In this document: positions 18,481 through 27,402 of the stretch, piece by piece | Layout of the letters: each line of letters begins with the position of its first letter | Numbering within the stretch: position 1 is the first letter of the stretch | DNA from: Paractinoplanes deccanensis | GTDB taxonomy: Bacteria; Actinomycetota; Actinomycetes; Mycobacteriales; Micromonosporaceae | Assembly (NCBI RefSeq): GCF_016862115.1 | Contig: NZ_BOMI01000125.1 | Span: forward strand, 25,139-89,138 | Direction of reading: 5' to 3' | Length of the DNA stretch: 64,000 nucleotides | The notes under the pieces: generated by a model | The model's database searches: none | Told to the model about the DNA's origin: nothing | Seen by the model: only the letters and a program-made list of their open reading frames with translations | Translations under genes and position numbers: made by a program

Positions 18481-19377
18481 TCAGGTGCGCCGTGCCGTCG
18501 CGTAGCGGGGACGACCGGTGAGATCCGGGTGCGCGGTCACCTCGGTGAAGCGGCCGTCGGCGCGCAGCAGCTCGGGCAGCGCCGCGCCGTGCACGTCGTC
18601 GTGCTCGATGCCCACCACGCCACCGGGTCTGAGCAGCTCGGCGGCGCGCTGGACGACCGGGCGGATGACGGTGAGCCCGTCGGCGCCGCCGAAGACCGCC
18701 TCGGCCGGGTCGTGGTCGGCCACCTCCGGCGGCACGGGCGTGCCCTCCGGCACGTACGGCGGGTTGCACAGCAGCACGTCGACCGCGCCGCGCAGGCCGG
18801 ACAGGAGCGAAGGATCGGTCACGTCGCCCTGCACCACCTCGACGGCCGGGAACCCGGCGGCGTTGCGGCGCAGATAGCCCAGCGCCACCGGCGAGCGCTC
18901 CACGGCGACGACCCGGCCGGCGGCGCTCTCGTCGGCGACGGACAGCGCGATCGCCCCGGTGCCGCTGCAGAGGTCGACCACCGTCGCCCCCGGCGCGGTG
19001 TGCTCGATGCCCCAGCCGGCGAGAAGCTCCGTCTCAGGACGTGGGACGAAGACGCCGTCGCCGACCGCCAGCTCCAGATGACGGAACGCCGCGGTGCCGA
19101 GCAGATGTTGCAGCGGCACGCGCCGGGCGCGCTCGGCGACCAGCGCGCGCAACCGGCGCAGCTCGTCCGGCCGCACGCTGTCGACCAGCAGCAGCCGTCC
19201 GCGCGGGATCTCCAGCACGTGCGCGGCGAGGATCTCGGCGTCGACCCGGGGCGACGCCACCCCGGCCGCCGAGAGATCGGCGACCGCCGCTGCGATCGCC
19301 TCGCTCAGCCTGGTCCGTACCAAGGGCCGGGAGCTGTCTTCGGAGTCCGGTTCCACGGCATAATCATCGAACGTCAC
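18481..19377 (-). CDS. prmC: Peptide chain release factor N5-glutamine methyltransferase
   Basis: PrmC methylates the Gln of the GGQ motif in release factors 1 and 2 using SAM. The protein is about 298 residues. It has an N-terminal helical domain (SPRVDAEILAAHVL), a FVPRPETELLAGW link, a VVDLCSGTGAIALSVA SAM site and the NPPY substrate motif in VLLCNPPYVPEG. prfA, whose product is its substrate, lies 2.9 kb away beyond two unrelated genes. The start is uncertain: GTG 19377 is chosen, and GTG 19356 is possible. It diverges from the GGDEF gene. Confidence 0.9.
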   Translation of the reverse strand: MTFDDYAVEPDSEDSSRPLVRTRLSEAIAAAVADLSAAGVASPRVDAEILAAHVLEIPRGRLLLVDSVRPDELRRLRALVAERARRVPLQHLLGTAAFRHLELAVGDGVFVPRPETELLAGWGIEHTAPGATVVDLCSGTGAIALSVADESAAGRVVAVERSPVALGYLRRNAAGFPAVEVVQGDVTDPSLLSGLRGAVDVLLCNPPYVPEGTPVPPEVADHDPAEAVFGGADGLTVIRPVVQRAAELLRPGGVVGIEHDDVHGAALPELLRADGRFTEVTAHPDLTGRPRYATARRT

Positions 19378-19438
19378 GTGCGCCGCCGACCGGCCGGGTC
19401 GGCGATGCTCCTCGCGTGGCACGGGTGGGAGGCGCCTG

Positions 19439-20944
19439 GTGAGTTGGTTGGACCAGCTCGCGGAGAACGTCGACGAGCTCCAGCGCGCCGGCAGCCTGCA
19501 ACAGAACGGCCGGTCCGCCGAGGCGCTGCCGATCCTCGACGGTGTCCTCGCCACGGCCACCGATCCGACCACCCGGGCCTATGCGCTGGTCCAGCGCTTC
19601 GGCGCCCTCATCAACCTGGGCCGCGTGGCCGAGCTGGCGACCGCGATGACCGCCGCCGACAACGCGGTCCGCGAGATCCCCGACCCCTACCTGCGTGGCC
19701 AGATGCACGCCTTCGCCGCCCTGGGCGCCCATCTCGAGCGCAACCTCGACCGCGGCGTCACCCATCTGGTGCAGGCGTCGCGCGCGCTGGCCGCGGTGCG
19801 CGAGAACGACTCCGAGACCGCCTGGGGCTGGCACGACCTCGCCATGGCGTACTCGTACCTCGGCTTCCACGGCCACGCGCTGACCGCGATCGAGCAGGCC
19901 CGTCAGGTCGGCGCCGCGGCCGGCCTGGCCCCCGAGATCTTCGCGGCCCCGGGCATCCGGCTGCGCAACGCCGTCTCCCTCGACCACCAGGGCGACACCG
20001 ACGGCTGCCTGCGGGTGCTGCGCGACATCGACGCCGAGCTGAGCCGGTACGTCGCGATCGGCGCCGGCCAGCTGCGCCCCGGCAGCCGCGCGGCGTACGG
20101 CTACGCACTGGCCCGCCGCGCCGCGCTGGGCGAGGAGACCGAGGCGAACGCCGCCGAGTGGCTGACCGGCGGTGGCGACAGCATCCGCACCCGCGACCTG
20201 CGCCACCTCGGCAACGTCTGCCTCGCCATCGCCGGCGGCCGGCCCGGGCACGCGCTGTCCATGCTGGACGCCGTGCCGGTCGCGCCCGAGGTGCTCGGCG
20301 CCGCCGAGCCGGCCCGCCTGCGCAGCATCTGTTACGCCGCCGCGGGCGACCACGCCGCCGCGCACACCGCCGACCGCTACGCGTTCCGGCTCGCCGCCCA
20401 GCGCATCGACCGGCTCCGCGACGGCTACCTCGACGGCGTCGCGGCCCGCCTCGACGCCCAGGAGACCCAGCGCGACCCCGGCCGGTACGGCGACGAGACC
20501 CTGACCGACCCGCTGACCGGCCTGCCCAACCGCCGCCAGCTCGAGCGGTACGTGACCGCGCTGCTGGCCCGGGGCGAGCGCGCCGCGGTAGGCGTGTGCG
20601 ACCTGATCGGCTTCACGGCCGTGAACGCGCGGCACGGCCGGCACTGCGGCGATCTCGTCCTCCAGCGCATCGCCGGCGTGCTCAACCGGGTCATGCGCCG
20701 CGGCGACTTCGTGGCGCGCTTCGCCGGCGACGAGTTCGTGGTGGTGCTCCCCGGCGCCGGCACGGCACAGGCCGCCGAGGTGTCCCGCCGGCTCGCCGCC
20801 GCCACGAACGCGGAGAACTGGCAGGTCCTGGTGCCGGGCACGCCGGTCGGGCTGGCGGCGGGCTGGTCCGAGGTGGGCACCAACGGGCGTACGCTCAGTG
20901 CGGCGCTGGCCGCGGCTGCCGCGGCCAGGCAACCCACCCGATGA
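19439..20944 (+). CDS. TPR-like / GGDEF domain protein, possibly degenerate diguanylate cyclase
   Basis: The protein is 501 residues. About 350 residues of alpha-helical, TPR-like sequence precede a GGDEF domain opening with LTDPLTGLPNRRQLE. The signature is A429-GDEF, which is compatible with activity in some cyclases. However, the upstream metal-binding segment usually written DxDxFKxxND reads DLIGFTAVNARHG (about 388), so the second Asp and the Lys are missing. It may therefore bind or sense c-di-GMP-related ligands poorly, or work by protein contacts. No membrane helix is visible. The GTG at 19439 has GGGAGG upstream. It is followed 18 bases later by the propeller gene. Confidence 0.85.
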   Translation: MSWLDQLAENVDELQRAGSLQQNGRSAEALPILDGVLATATDPTTRAYALVQRFGALINLGRVAELATAMTAADNAVREIPDPYLRGQMHAFAALGAHLERNLDRGVTHLVQASRALAAVRENDSETAWGWHDLAMAYSYLGFHGHALTAIEQARQVGAAAGLAPEIFAAPGIRLRNAVSLDHQGDTDGCLRVLRDIDAELSRYVAIGAGQLRPGSRAAYGYALARRAALGEETEANAAEWLTGGGDSIRTRDLRHLGNVCLAIAGGRPGHALSMLDAVPVAPEVLGAAEPARLRSICYAAAGDHAAAHTADRYAFRLAAQRIDRLRDGYLDGVAARLDAQETQRDPGRYGDETLTDPLTGLPNRRQLERYVTALLARGERAAVGVCDLIGFTAVNARHGRHCGDLVLQRIAGVLNRVMRRGDFVARFAGDEFVVVLPGAGTAQAAEVSRRLAAATNAENWQVLVPGTPVGLAAGWSEVGTNGRTLSAALAAAAAARQPTR

Positions 20945-20962
20945 CGACGATGTAGACCGAGA

Positions 20963-22249
20963 ATGGCCACGATCGAGCTCGGCGAGATCTCCGGCAGGCG
21001 CCCGGAGGACTCTCGCCCGCTCGGTCGCGATCGGCGGCTCGCGGCCGCGGCGGTCGTGGTGCTCTGCTCGCTCACGGTCGCCGGTTCGGCCGTTCCCGCG
21101 CCGCGCGGTGTCCGTCCGCTGTGGAGCGTGTCCGGGATGGGCAGCCCGAGCTCGGCGCTGACCGCCGACTCGGCATACGTGTACCGCAGCGATGCGAACA
21201 GCACCCGCGTCAGCGCGTACGACCTCGCCAGCGGCCGGCTGCGCTGGCAGCGGTCGTTTCCCGGCGCGGCCGGCTACGTGCAGGTCGCCGAGCGGGCGGG
21301 CCTGCTGCTGATCCCGGCCGAGGTGAGCCGGACGGCCCGGCCCGGCTACGAGACGGTGGCGCTCTCCGCGGCCACCGGCGCCGAGGCGTGGCGCGCGCCC
21401 GGCGAGCCGTACACGGTCGGCGGCGACACCGCGCTGATGACGGAGTACGCGGCGGACGGCGGCCTGCTGCGCGTGCGGCTGGCGCGGCTCGGCGACAACA
21501 GCACCGTCTGGAGCCGCGACACGCCGGGCGTGCGCAACCAGGTCGTGGCGATGTCCGGCGACCGGCCCGGCGCCGTGGTCACGGCCACCGCGTCCGGCGA
21601 GATCCGCGTCTACGCGTACGCGACCGGCGCTCTCACGGCGTCCGGCCGGATCCCGATGGTCGAGCCCCGGCCCGAGGAGGGCTACTTCAACGACCTCGTC
21701 GCCGGCGGCGGGCATCTGGTCGTCAACCAGGCCCGGGGCGGCGTCTTCGAGCTCACCGTCTATCGCCTGGACACCCTGGAGGAGTTGTGGAACATCCACG
21801 ACACCGAGGGGTACGCGTTCGCGTGCGGCCCGTCGCTGTGCCTCAGCGGGGCGGGCGGCCTGGTCGCGTACGACCCGGCGACCGGGCGTGTCCGGTGGCG
21901 CCTGCCGGAGGCCACCAACGCGCTCGCCGTCGGCGCGGAGCGGCTGGTGGTCGACGACGGCAGCGAGGAGGGCGAGCCGGCGCTGGTCGACGCGGCGACG
22001 GGCGAGCCGGTCGGCGAGCCGGGCCGGGGCAGCGTGGTGTGGAGTCCCGCGCCGGGCGGCAGCGTGCTGCTCCTGCGCTCCACGGTCTCGCCGCCGGGGC
22101 GCACGGCGGTGACCCGCTGGGAGCTGGCGACGGGCCGGCAGGCACTGCTCGGCACGATCGGCCGCATGCCCGGCTATCAGTGCCAGTCGACCGGCCGGTA
22201 TCTCACCTGCGCGCGCGGCGACCTCTTCGAGGTCAGCGAGGTGCCGTGA
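20963..22249 (+). CDS. Membrane-anchored PQQ-like beta-propeller protein
   Basis: The protein is 428 residues. A short cytoplasmic N-terminus is followed by one hydrophobic helix (about residues 27-45, AAAAVVVLCSLTVAGSA). A repeat-rich extracytoplasmic domain follows, with strands such as VSAYDLASGRLRWQRSF and LVAYDPATGRVRWRLP, which are typical PQQ/Trp-docking propeller blades. There are no catalytic PQQ-dehydrogenase residues, so a binding or scaffold role is likelier. The ATG at 20963 is 18 bases after the GGDEF gene, so they are probably co-transcribed. Its 3' end overlaps prfA by 17 bases in convergent orientation. Confidence 0.8.
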   Translation: MATIELGEISGRRPEDSRPLGRDRRLAAAAVVVLCSLTVAGSAVPAPRGVRPLWSVSGMGSPSSALTADSAYVYRSDANSTRVSAYDLASGRLRWQRSFPGAAGYVQVAERAGLLLIPAEVSRTARPGYETVALSAATGAEAWRAPGEPYTVGGDTALMTEYAADGGLLRVRLARLGDNSTVWSRDTPGVRNQVVAMSGDRPGAVVTATASGEIRVYAYATGALTASGRIPMVEPRPEEGYFNDLVAGGGHLVVNQARGGVFELTVYRLDTLEELWNIHDTEGYAFACGPSLCLSGAGGLVAYDPATGRVRWRLPEATNALAVGAERLVVDDGSEEGEPALVDAATGEPVGEPGRGSVVWSPAPGGSVLLLRSTVSPPGRTAVTRWELATGRQALLGTIGRMPGYQCQSTGRYLTCARGDLFEVSEVP

Positions 22250-23324
22250 AGCCGGCCTCACCGGCCAGGCGCGCCTGCCGGTCGGCCTCGGCGAGGGCGT
22301 CCAGCACACCGTCGAGCTCGCCGCCGAGGGCCAGGTCGAGGTTGTAGGCGGTGTAGCCGATCCGGTGGTCGGTGATCCGGTTCTGCGGGAAGTTGTACGT
22401 GCGGATGCGCTCGGAGCGGTCGACCGTGCGCACCTGGGCCTTGCGCGAGTCGGAGGCGGCCGCGTCGGCCTCCTCCTGGGCCATCGCGAGCAGCCGGGAG
22501 CGCAGGATGCGCAGCGCCGACTCCTTGTTCTGCAGCTGGCTCTTCTCGTTCTGGCAGCTCACCACCGTGCCCGTGGGCAGGTGGGTGATGCGGACGGCGG
22601 AGTCGGTGGTGTTGACCGACTGGCCGCCGGGGCCGGACGAGCGGAAGACGTCGATGCGCAGGTCGTTCGGCTCGATCTGGACCTCGACCTCCTCGGCCTC
22701 GGGCAGCACCAGCACGCCCGCCGCCGAGGTGTGGATGCGGCCCTGCGACTCGGTGACCGGCACGCGCTGCACCCGGTGCACGCCGCCCTCCCACTTGAGG
22801 CGGGACCAGACGCCGTGGCCGCCCTCGGGCACGCCCTTGGTCTTGACCGCGACCGAGATGTCCTTGACGCCGCCGAGGTCCGACTCCTGCGAGTCGATCA
22901 CCTCGACCACCCAGCCGCGGCGCTCGGCGTAGCGGGTGTACATGCGCAGCAGGTCGCCGGCGAAGAGCGCGGACTCCTGACCGCCCTCGCCCGCCTTGAT
23001 CTCGACGATCACGTCCTTGGCGTCGTTGGGGTCGCGCGGGATCAGCATCTCGCCGAGCTTCTCCTCCAGCGGCGGCAGCGTGGCCGCGACCGCCTCGACC
23101 TCGGAGTTGAAGGCCGGGTCCTCGGCGGCGAGCTCCTTGGCGGCGGCCAGGTCGGCGCGGGCGGCCTCGAGCTCGGCGTTGGCGGCGTAGATCGGCGCGA
23201 GCTCGGCGAACCGGCGGCCGACGCGGCGCACGAGGGCCTGGTCGGCGTGGATGGAGGGGTCCTCCATCTGCCGCTCGAGCTGCTCGTATTCCTCGAGAAG
23301 GCTGGTCAGCCGGTCGGTGCTCAC
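22233..23324 (-). CDS. prfA: Peptide chain release factor 1
   Basis: RF1 reads UAA and UAG stops and triggers peptide release. The protein is 363 residues. The catalytic GGQ is in SSGPGGQSVNTTDSAVRI (about residue 232) and the codon-reading tripeptide region is VPVTESQGRIHTSAAG. The order of helical domain, codon-recognition domain and GGQ domain is normal. The GTG at 23324 has GGGGAG upstream. It lies downstream of rpmE across a strong terminator hairpin, so it probably also has its own promoter or depends on read-through. Confidence 0.96.
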   Translation of the reverse strand: MSTDRLTSLLEEYEQLERQMEDPSIHADQALVRRVGRRFAELAPIYAANAELEAARADLAAAKELAAEDPAFNSEVEAVAATLPPLEEKLGEMLIPRDPNDAKDVIVEIKAGEGGQESALFAGDLLRMYTRYAERRGWVVEVIDSQESDLGGVKDISVAVKTKGVPEGGHGVWSRLKWEGGVHRVQRVPVTESQGRIHTSAAGVLVLPEAEEVEVQIEPNDLRIDVFRSSGPGGQSVNTTDSAVRITHLPTGTVVSCQNEKSQLQNKESALRILRSRLLAMAQEEADAAASDSRKAQVRTVDRSERIRTYNFPQNRITDHRIGYTAYNLDLALGGELDGVLDALAEADRQARLAGEAGFTAPR

Positions 23325-23361
23325 GGGTCTCTCCCCACGCTGAAGGACGGATCACATGCGA

Positions 23362-23399
23362 ACGGCGCCCGCCCCGTGACTACCGGGTGCGGGCGCCGT
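23362..23399 (-). terminator. Terminator hairpin after rpmE
   Basis: ACGGCGCCCGC and GCGGGCGCCGT form a perfect 11-bp stem with a 16-base loop, 8 bases past the rpmE stop and before prfA. No U-run is present on the minus strand. Confidence 0.75.
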
Positions 23400-23407
23400 C
23401 GACGCAG

Positions 23408-23632
23408 TTACTTCTTCTTCGCGGCGGTGACCTTGGCGTACTTGGCCTGGAACTTCGCCACGCGGCCCGCGGTGTCGAGGACGCGCTGCTTGCCGGTGTA
23501 GAACGGGTGGCAGGCGCTGCAGGTCTCGACGCGGATCTCGCCGCCCTTGGCGGTGCTGCGCGTGGTGAAGGTGCTGCCGCAGGAGCACACGACCTCGGTG
23601 GTGTGGTACTCCGGGTGGATGCCGCTCTTCAT
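23408..23632 (-). CDS. rpmE: 50S ribosomal protein L31, zinc-binding (C+) form
   Basis: This large-subunit ribosomal protein is 74 residues and starts MKSGIHPEYHTTEVVCSCGS. Four zinc-ligand cysteines are present, in VVCSCGS and ETCSACHPFYTGKQ. The C-terminus is Lys-rich. This is the form used in zinc-replete cells; a zinc-free paralogue would be encoded elsewhere. The ATG at 23632 has GAGAGGGA upstream. It keeps its usual position before prfA, but the usual upstream neighbour rho is about 5 kb away because other genes lie between. Confidence 0.96.
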   Translation of the reverse strand: MKSGIHPEYHTTEVVCSCGSTFTTRSTAKGGEIRVETCSACHPFYTGKQRVLDTAGRVAKFQAKYAKVTAAKKK

Positions 23633-23883
23633 GTTTCTCGGTCCCTCTCAGTATGGTGGTCGCCGGGTCGCTGTCAGCACCGCGCCGCCCCGCCAGGGCC
23701 GGTGGCTCTGGGGGCGACGGGCTCGGGCGTGAACCGGAACCGTGGCCGATGGACCAGTCTGCCATGCCTCGGGCATTCCCGAGAAATCGCGGGTCCGTGC
23801 TGCCCAACGCAGGGCTCCGCACTGGTATTCCACGCCACTATCGCGAATAATGTCCGTTTCTCGTCCGGTACTGTTCCCGGTGA

Positions 23884-24780
23884 ATGACCAGACTGCTGAT
23901 CACGCGGGGTCTGCCGGCGTCCGGCAAGACCACCTTCGCGCGCAAGCTCCAGCCCGGCGTGGTGCGGGTCAACCGTGACGACCTGCGCCGGATGCTGCAC
24001 GGCACCCGGCTCTACACCCAGTGGGCCGAGGCGCAGGTCACCGACGTCCAGCGGGCCACCGTCGAGGCGCTGCTGCGGCGGCGCACCAGCGTGGTCGTCG
24101 ACGACACCAACCTGCGGGCCGGCAAGGTGCGCGAGTGGGCCGAGCTGGCCGCCCGCTACGGCGCCACCTTCGAGGTGCACGACTTCACCGACGTACCGCT
24201 GCGGGAATGCATCCGCCGCGACGCCTCCCGAGCTCCCGAGGAGCGGGTCGGCGAGCGCGCCATCCGCGAGATGTTCGACCGCTATCTCGCGAACCGGTCG
24301 CTGCCCCTCCCCGTGCCCTTCGTGCCGCCCGGCGGGCCGGGCATCGTCTACGCGCCCGACCCGGAGCTGCCGCCGGCCCTGCTCGTCGACATCGACGGCA
24401 CGGTGGCCCTGATGAACGGGCGCGGCCCGTACGACTGGGACGAGGTCGGCTCGGACCTGCCCCACCAGGCGGTCATCACGGCGGTCCGCGCGATGCACGC
24501 GGCCGGCAACGCGATCGTCTTCTGCTCGGGACGCGACGAGGTCTGCCGCGCCGAGACCGAGGCCTGGCTGGACCTTTACGTCGGGGTGCCGTACGAAGCA
24601 CTATTCATGCGGCCGTGGGGCGACAGCCGCAAGGACTGGGTGGTCAAACAGGAGATCTTCGAGGAGCGGATCCGGGACCGCTGGCGCATCGTCGGCGTGT
24701 TCGACGACCGGCAACAGGTGGTACGGATGTGGCGGGAGCTCGGCCTGACCGTGTTCCAGGTGGCGGAGGGGGATTTTTGA
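23884..24780 (+). CDS. Polynucleotide kinase / 3'-phosphatase (T4 Pnkp-like)
   Basis: The protein is 298 residues with two domains. The N-terminal P-loop kinase carries Walker A GLPASGKT at residues 9-16 and a VVVDDTNL segment. The C-terminal HAD phosphatase carries LLVDIDGTVALM (about 168) and a later VFCSGRDE. This is the domain order of T4 Pnkp, which phosphorylates 5'-OH ends and removes 3' or 2',3'-cyclic phosphates at broken RNA. The next gene, overlapping by 4 bases, is an RNA ligase, so together they can heal and seal breaks. A -10-like TACTGT lies just before the start and the transcript may be leaderless. Confidence 0.88.
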   Translation: MTRLLITRGLPASGKTTFARKLQPGVVRVNRDDLRRMLHGTRLYTQWAEAQVTDVQRATVEALLRRRTSVVVDDTNLRAGKVREWAELAARYGATFEVHDFTDVPLRECIRRDASRAPEERVGERAIREMFDRYLANRSLPLPVPFVPPGGPGIVYAPDPELPPALLVDIDGTVALMNGRGPYDWDEVGSDLPHQAVITAVRAMHAAGNAIVFCSGRDEVCRAETEAWLDLYVGVPYEALFMRPWGDSRKDWVVKQEIFEERIRDRWRIVGVFDDRQQVVRMWRELGLTVFQVAEGDF

Positions 24781-25400
24781 GCGTCAAGTACCCGCGCACC
24801 TTCCACCTGCCCGACTCCCCCGGCGCCACCCACGACGACAAGGTGCAGCACGATCTGTCCTGGCTGGACGGTGAGCTCGTGGTGACCGAGAAGCTCGACG
24901 GCGGCAACCTCACCTTCACCCGCGACGCGATGTACGGCCGCTCCCCCGACTCCGGCACCCAGCCGTGGGACCGGCCCGCCAAGGCGCTGTGGGCCATGAC
25001 GGCCTACCGGATCCCGGACGACTGGCGGGTCTGCGGCGAGTCGATGTGGGCGCGGCGCAGCATCGCCTACTCCGACCTGCCCGGCGTCTTCATCGTCTTC
25101 GGCATCTGGGACGAGACGGACACGCTGCTCGGCTGGGACGACACCGTCGACTGGGCGCGGCGGCTCGAGCTGCCGGTGGTGCCGGTGCTCTACCGGGGCG
25201 GCAGCCTCTCCGAGGCCCGGGCCGCCTGGCCCGCCCAGCGCGACGAGACGTGCTCCGAGGGCTACGTGGTGCGCGCGGCCGGCCGCATCCCGGCCGCCGA
25301 CTTCGACCACAAGGTGCTCAAGTGGGTGCGCGCCGGCCACGTCCGCACCCCCGGCTCGTGGCGCCACCGCGACGACTTCGCGGTGAACGAGTTCGCCTAG
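24777..25400 (+). CDS. ATP-dependent RNA ligase family protein
   Basis: The protein is 207 residues, essentially a bare nucleotidyltransferase domain. The adenylated lysine is K39 in EKLDGGN (motif I), motif IV is EGYVVR (about 161) and motif V is KVLK (about 179-182). The TTG at 24777 overlaps the stop of the kinase/phosphatase gene (TTGA) and has GGAGGGGG upstream, so coupling is strong. It lacks the C-terminal domain of T4 Rnl1 or Rnl2. With its partner it should repair cleaved RNA such as nuclease-cut tRNA, though DNA nicks cannot be excluded. Confidence 0.87.
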   Translation: MSVKYPRTFHLPDSPGATHDDKVQHDLSWLDGELVVTEKLDGGNLTFTRDAMYGRSPDSGTQPWDRPAKALWAMTAYRIPDDWRVCGESMWARRSIAYSDLPGVFIVFGIWDETDTLLGWDDTVDWARRLELPVVPVLYRGGSLSEARAAWPAQRDETCSEGYVVRAAGRIPAADFDHKVLKWVRAGHVRTPGSWRHRDDFAVNEFA

Positions 25401-26473
25401 GCGGCGCCGAGCAACTCGCGGAAGTGGTCGAGCAGGAAGGTCCCCTTGAACGCCGCGGTCGCCTCGGCGTCGAAGAGGCCCAGCTCCGGGGCGTAGCCCA
25501 CGCCGCCGGACGGTCCCAGCGAGAGCATGATCCCGTCCGTGAACGGCTCGTACGCGGTGAGCGGCCCGCCCTCGATCAGCGCGCGGATGTTCGCGGCGGC
25601 CACCTCGGCCTGGCGCCCGGCGGCGCGGCCCACCTTCAGCTCCGGGGTGTCGTTGAGGTCGCCGACCGCGAAGACCCGCTCCTGCCCGGCGACGCGCAGG
25701 TGCTCGGTGACCGCCAGCCGGCCGCCGGGCCGCCGGGCCGCGGCCAGCTCCGGGCCGAGGTAGGAGCTCGGCACCGTGCCGCCGTAGCAGGCGAACCACA
25801 GGTCGGCCGCGAGCGCCTCGCCGTCGCCGGTGGTCACCGTGAACGCGCCGACCGCGCCGGCCGGGGTCGCCGGCGGGGTGTCGAGCTTCGTGTCCAGCAG
25901 CACCCGCACCCCCAGCGCGTCCAGCTGCCGGGTCAGCTCGGCGCGGAACTCGGCGGGGAACCGCCCGCCGAGCAGGTCGGGCACCGGGTCGACGAGGGTC
26001 ACCGGCTTGCCCGGCCAGGCCGTCGCGATCTCGCCGGCGAACTCCAGGCCGATCGCCCCGGCGCCGAGCAGCAGCACCCCGGTCGCCCGGTCCAGCGCGT
26101 CGTGCAGCTCGCGCAAGCGCCGCGCCGCCGTGACCGGGCTCGTCGTGCCGAGCCGGGTCGGGAAGGGCCCGGCCGAACCCGTGGCCAGCACGAGGTAATC
26201 GGCGTCGAGCCGCGCCCCGGAGGCGAGCTCGACCACGCCGGGCCGCACGTGCGCCGCGGTGTCGCGCACCAGCCGGCCACGGGACAGCAGGCCGTCGTAC
26301 GGGAGGAACATCTTCTCCACCCAGGCCGGGTCGGCCGCCGCGCGCAGCTGGGCGACGTGGTGGAAGAACGCCTCCTTCGGCTCCACCAGCGTCACCTCCG
26401 CGACGTCGTCCAGCGTCCTGGCCACCACAGCACCGGCGTAACCGCCGCCCACCACAATCACTTTCGCAGTCAT
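25397..26473 (-). CDS. NAD(P)/FAD-dependent oxidoreductase (NDH-2/AIF-like)
   Basis: The protein is 358 residues with two Rossmann motifs. FAD binds at VIVVGGGYAGAVVARTL near the N-terminus and the NAD(P) site is VLLLGAGAIGLEFAGE at about 130. The FAD-closing motif is ERVFAVGDLNDTPELK. The overall length and the HHVAQLRAA segment resemble type II NADH dehydrogenase/AIFM2-like quinone reductases without the C-terminal membrane anchor. It converges with the RNA ligase gene (4-base overlap) and diverges from an XRE regulator that probably controls it. Confidence 0.87.
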   Translation of the reverse strand: MTAKVIVVGGGYAGAVVARTLDDVAEVTLVEPKEAFFHHVAQLRAAADPAWVEKMFLPYDGLLSRGRLVRDTAAHVRPGVVELASGARLDADYLVLATGSAGPFPTRLGTTSPVTAARRLRELHDALDRATGVLLLGAGAIGLEFAGEIATAWPGKPVTLVDPVPDLLGGRFPAEFRAELTRQLDALGVRVLLDTKLDTPPATPAGAVGAFTVTTGDGEALAADLWFACYGGTVPSSYLGPELAAARRPGGRLAVTEHLRVAGQERVFAVGDLNDTPELKVGRAAGRQAEVAAANIRALIEGGPLTAYEPFTDGIMLSLGPSGGVGYAPELGLFDAEATAAFKGTFLLDHFRELLGAA

Positions 26474-26573
26474 GCCCCGACTTTCGTGCGGCCGGCGCCG
26501 GGCGGGGAGACCGCGCCCAGAGTGGTAGCCGCAGGGACACCTTCGCCGGCCGCGACGTGGTTACAGTCGATCG

Positions 26574-27392
26574 GTGGCCGACAACGAGCTGGGCGATTTC
26601 CTGCGCGCGCGCCGGGCCGCGGTGACGCCGGCCGAGGTCGGGCTGCCCCCGGGCCCCCGGCGGCGCACGCCCGGCCTGCGCCGCGCCGAGGTGGCGATGC
26701 TCGCCGGCGTCAGCGTGGAATACCTGATCCGCCTCGAGCAGGGCCGCGACCGCCATCCGTCCCCGCAGGTGCTGGCGGCGCTGGCCGGGCCGCTGCGGCT
26801 CACCGCGGCCGAGCGCGACCACCTCTACCGGCTGACCCGCAAGTCGGGCCCGGCCTGCGCGGGCCTCGCCAAGGACCCGGTGCGCACCGTGCGGCCGGGC
26901 CTGCTGGCGGTGCTCGCCCAGCTGGAGCCGGCCGCGGCGATGCTGGTCAACCAGGTCGGCGACGTGCTGGCCGCCACCGAGGGCTTCCGCCGCCTGGCCG
27001 CGCCGATCGGGCTGCTCGACGGCGATCCGCCCAATCTGATCCGGTACGTCTTCACCGATCCGCGCGCCCGCGACGCCTACCCGGACTGGGCGCACGTGGC
27101 CGACGAGCAGGTCGCGGCGCTCAAGGACGGGCCGCCCCGGCCGGAGTTCACCGGCGAGCTGACCGCGCGCGCCGGTGAGGAGTTCGCCGAGCGGGTCGCG
27201 CGGGTCCCGGGGCTGCCCCGCGCGCACGGCCTGCTGCGCCTGGTGCACCCCGAGGCCGGGCCGCTGCGGTTGTCGTACGAGATGATGGCCCTGCCCGGCG
27301 ACAGCGGCGTGCGGCTGGTGGTCCAGCTCCCGGCCGACGAGGCCACCGCCGAGGCGCTGCACCGCATCGCGCCCCTGCGGCTGGTCTCGTGA
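26574..27392 (+). CDS. XRE family transcriptional regulator with MmyB-like ligand domain
   Basis: The protein is 272 residues. An N-terminal helix-turn-helix (LRRAEVAMLAGVSVEYLIRLEQGRDRHPSP) is followed by a C-terminal MmyB-like domain of about 180 residues (HLYRLTRKSGPACAG and AAAMLVNQVGDVLAATEGFRRL). Members of this group often sit divergent to one oxidoreductase gene and respond to a small hydrophobic ligand. The same layout is seen here with the flavin oxidoreductase, 100 bases away. The GTG at 26574 is the start. It converges on nitric oxide synthase with 10 bases between stops. Confidence 0.9.
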   Translation: MADNELGDFLRARRAAVTPAEVGLPPGPRRRTPGLRRAEVAMLAGVSVEYLIRLEQGRDRHPSPQVLAALAGPLRLTAAERDHLYRLTRKSGPACAGLAKDPVRTVRPGLLAVLAQLEPAAAMLVNQVGDVLAATEGFRRLAAPIGLLDGDPPNLIRYVFTDPRARDAYPDWAHVADEQVAALKDGPPRPEFTGELTARAGEEFAERVARVPGLPRAHGLLRLVHPEAGPLRLSYEMMALPGDSGVRLVVQLPADEATAEALHRIAPLRLVS

Positions 27393-27402
27393 CGGTCTCT
27401 GG

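Noticed and set aside
19364..22309. A 981-codon minus-strand open frame
   Set aside because: It is antisense to the GGDEF and propeller genes. Its composition (long runs of R, G, A, H) and lack of any domain mark it as a GC-rich shadow.
24576..27362. A 928-codon minus-strand open frame across the RNA repair, oxidoreductase and regulator genes
   Set aside because: It spans several well-supported genes in other frames and has no recognisable domain.
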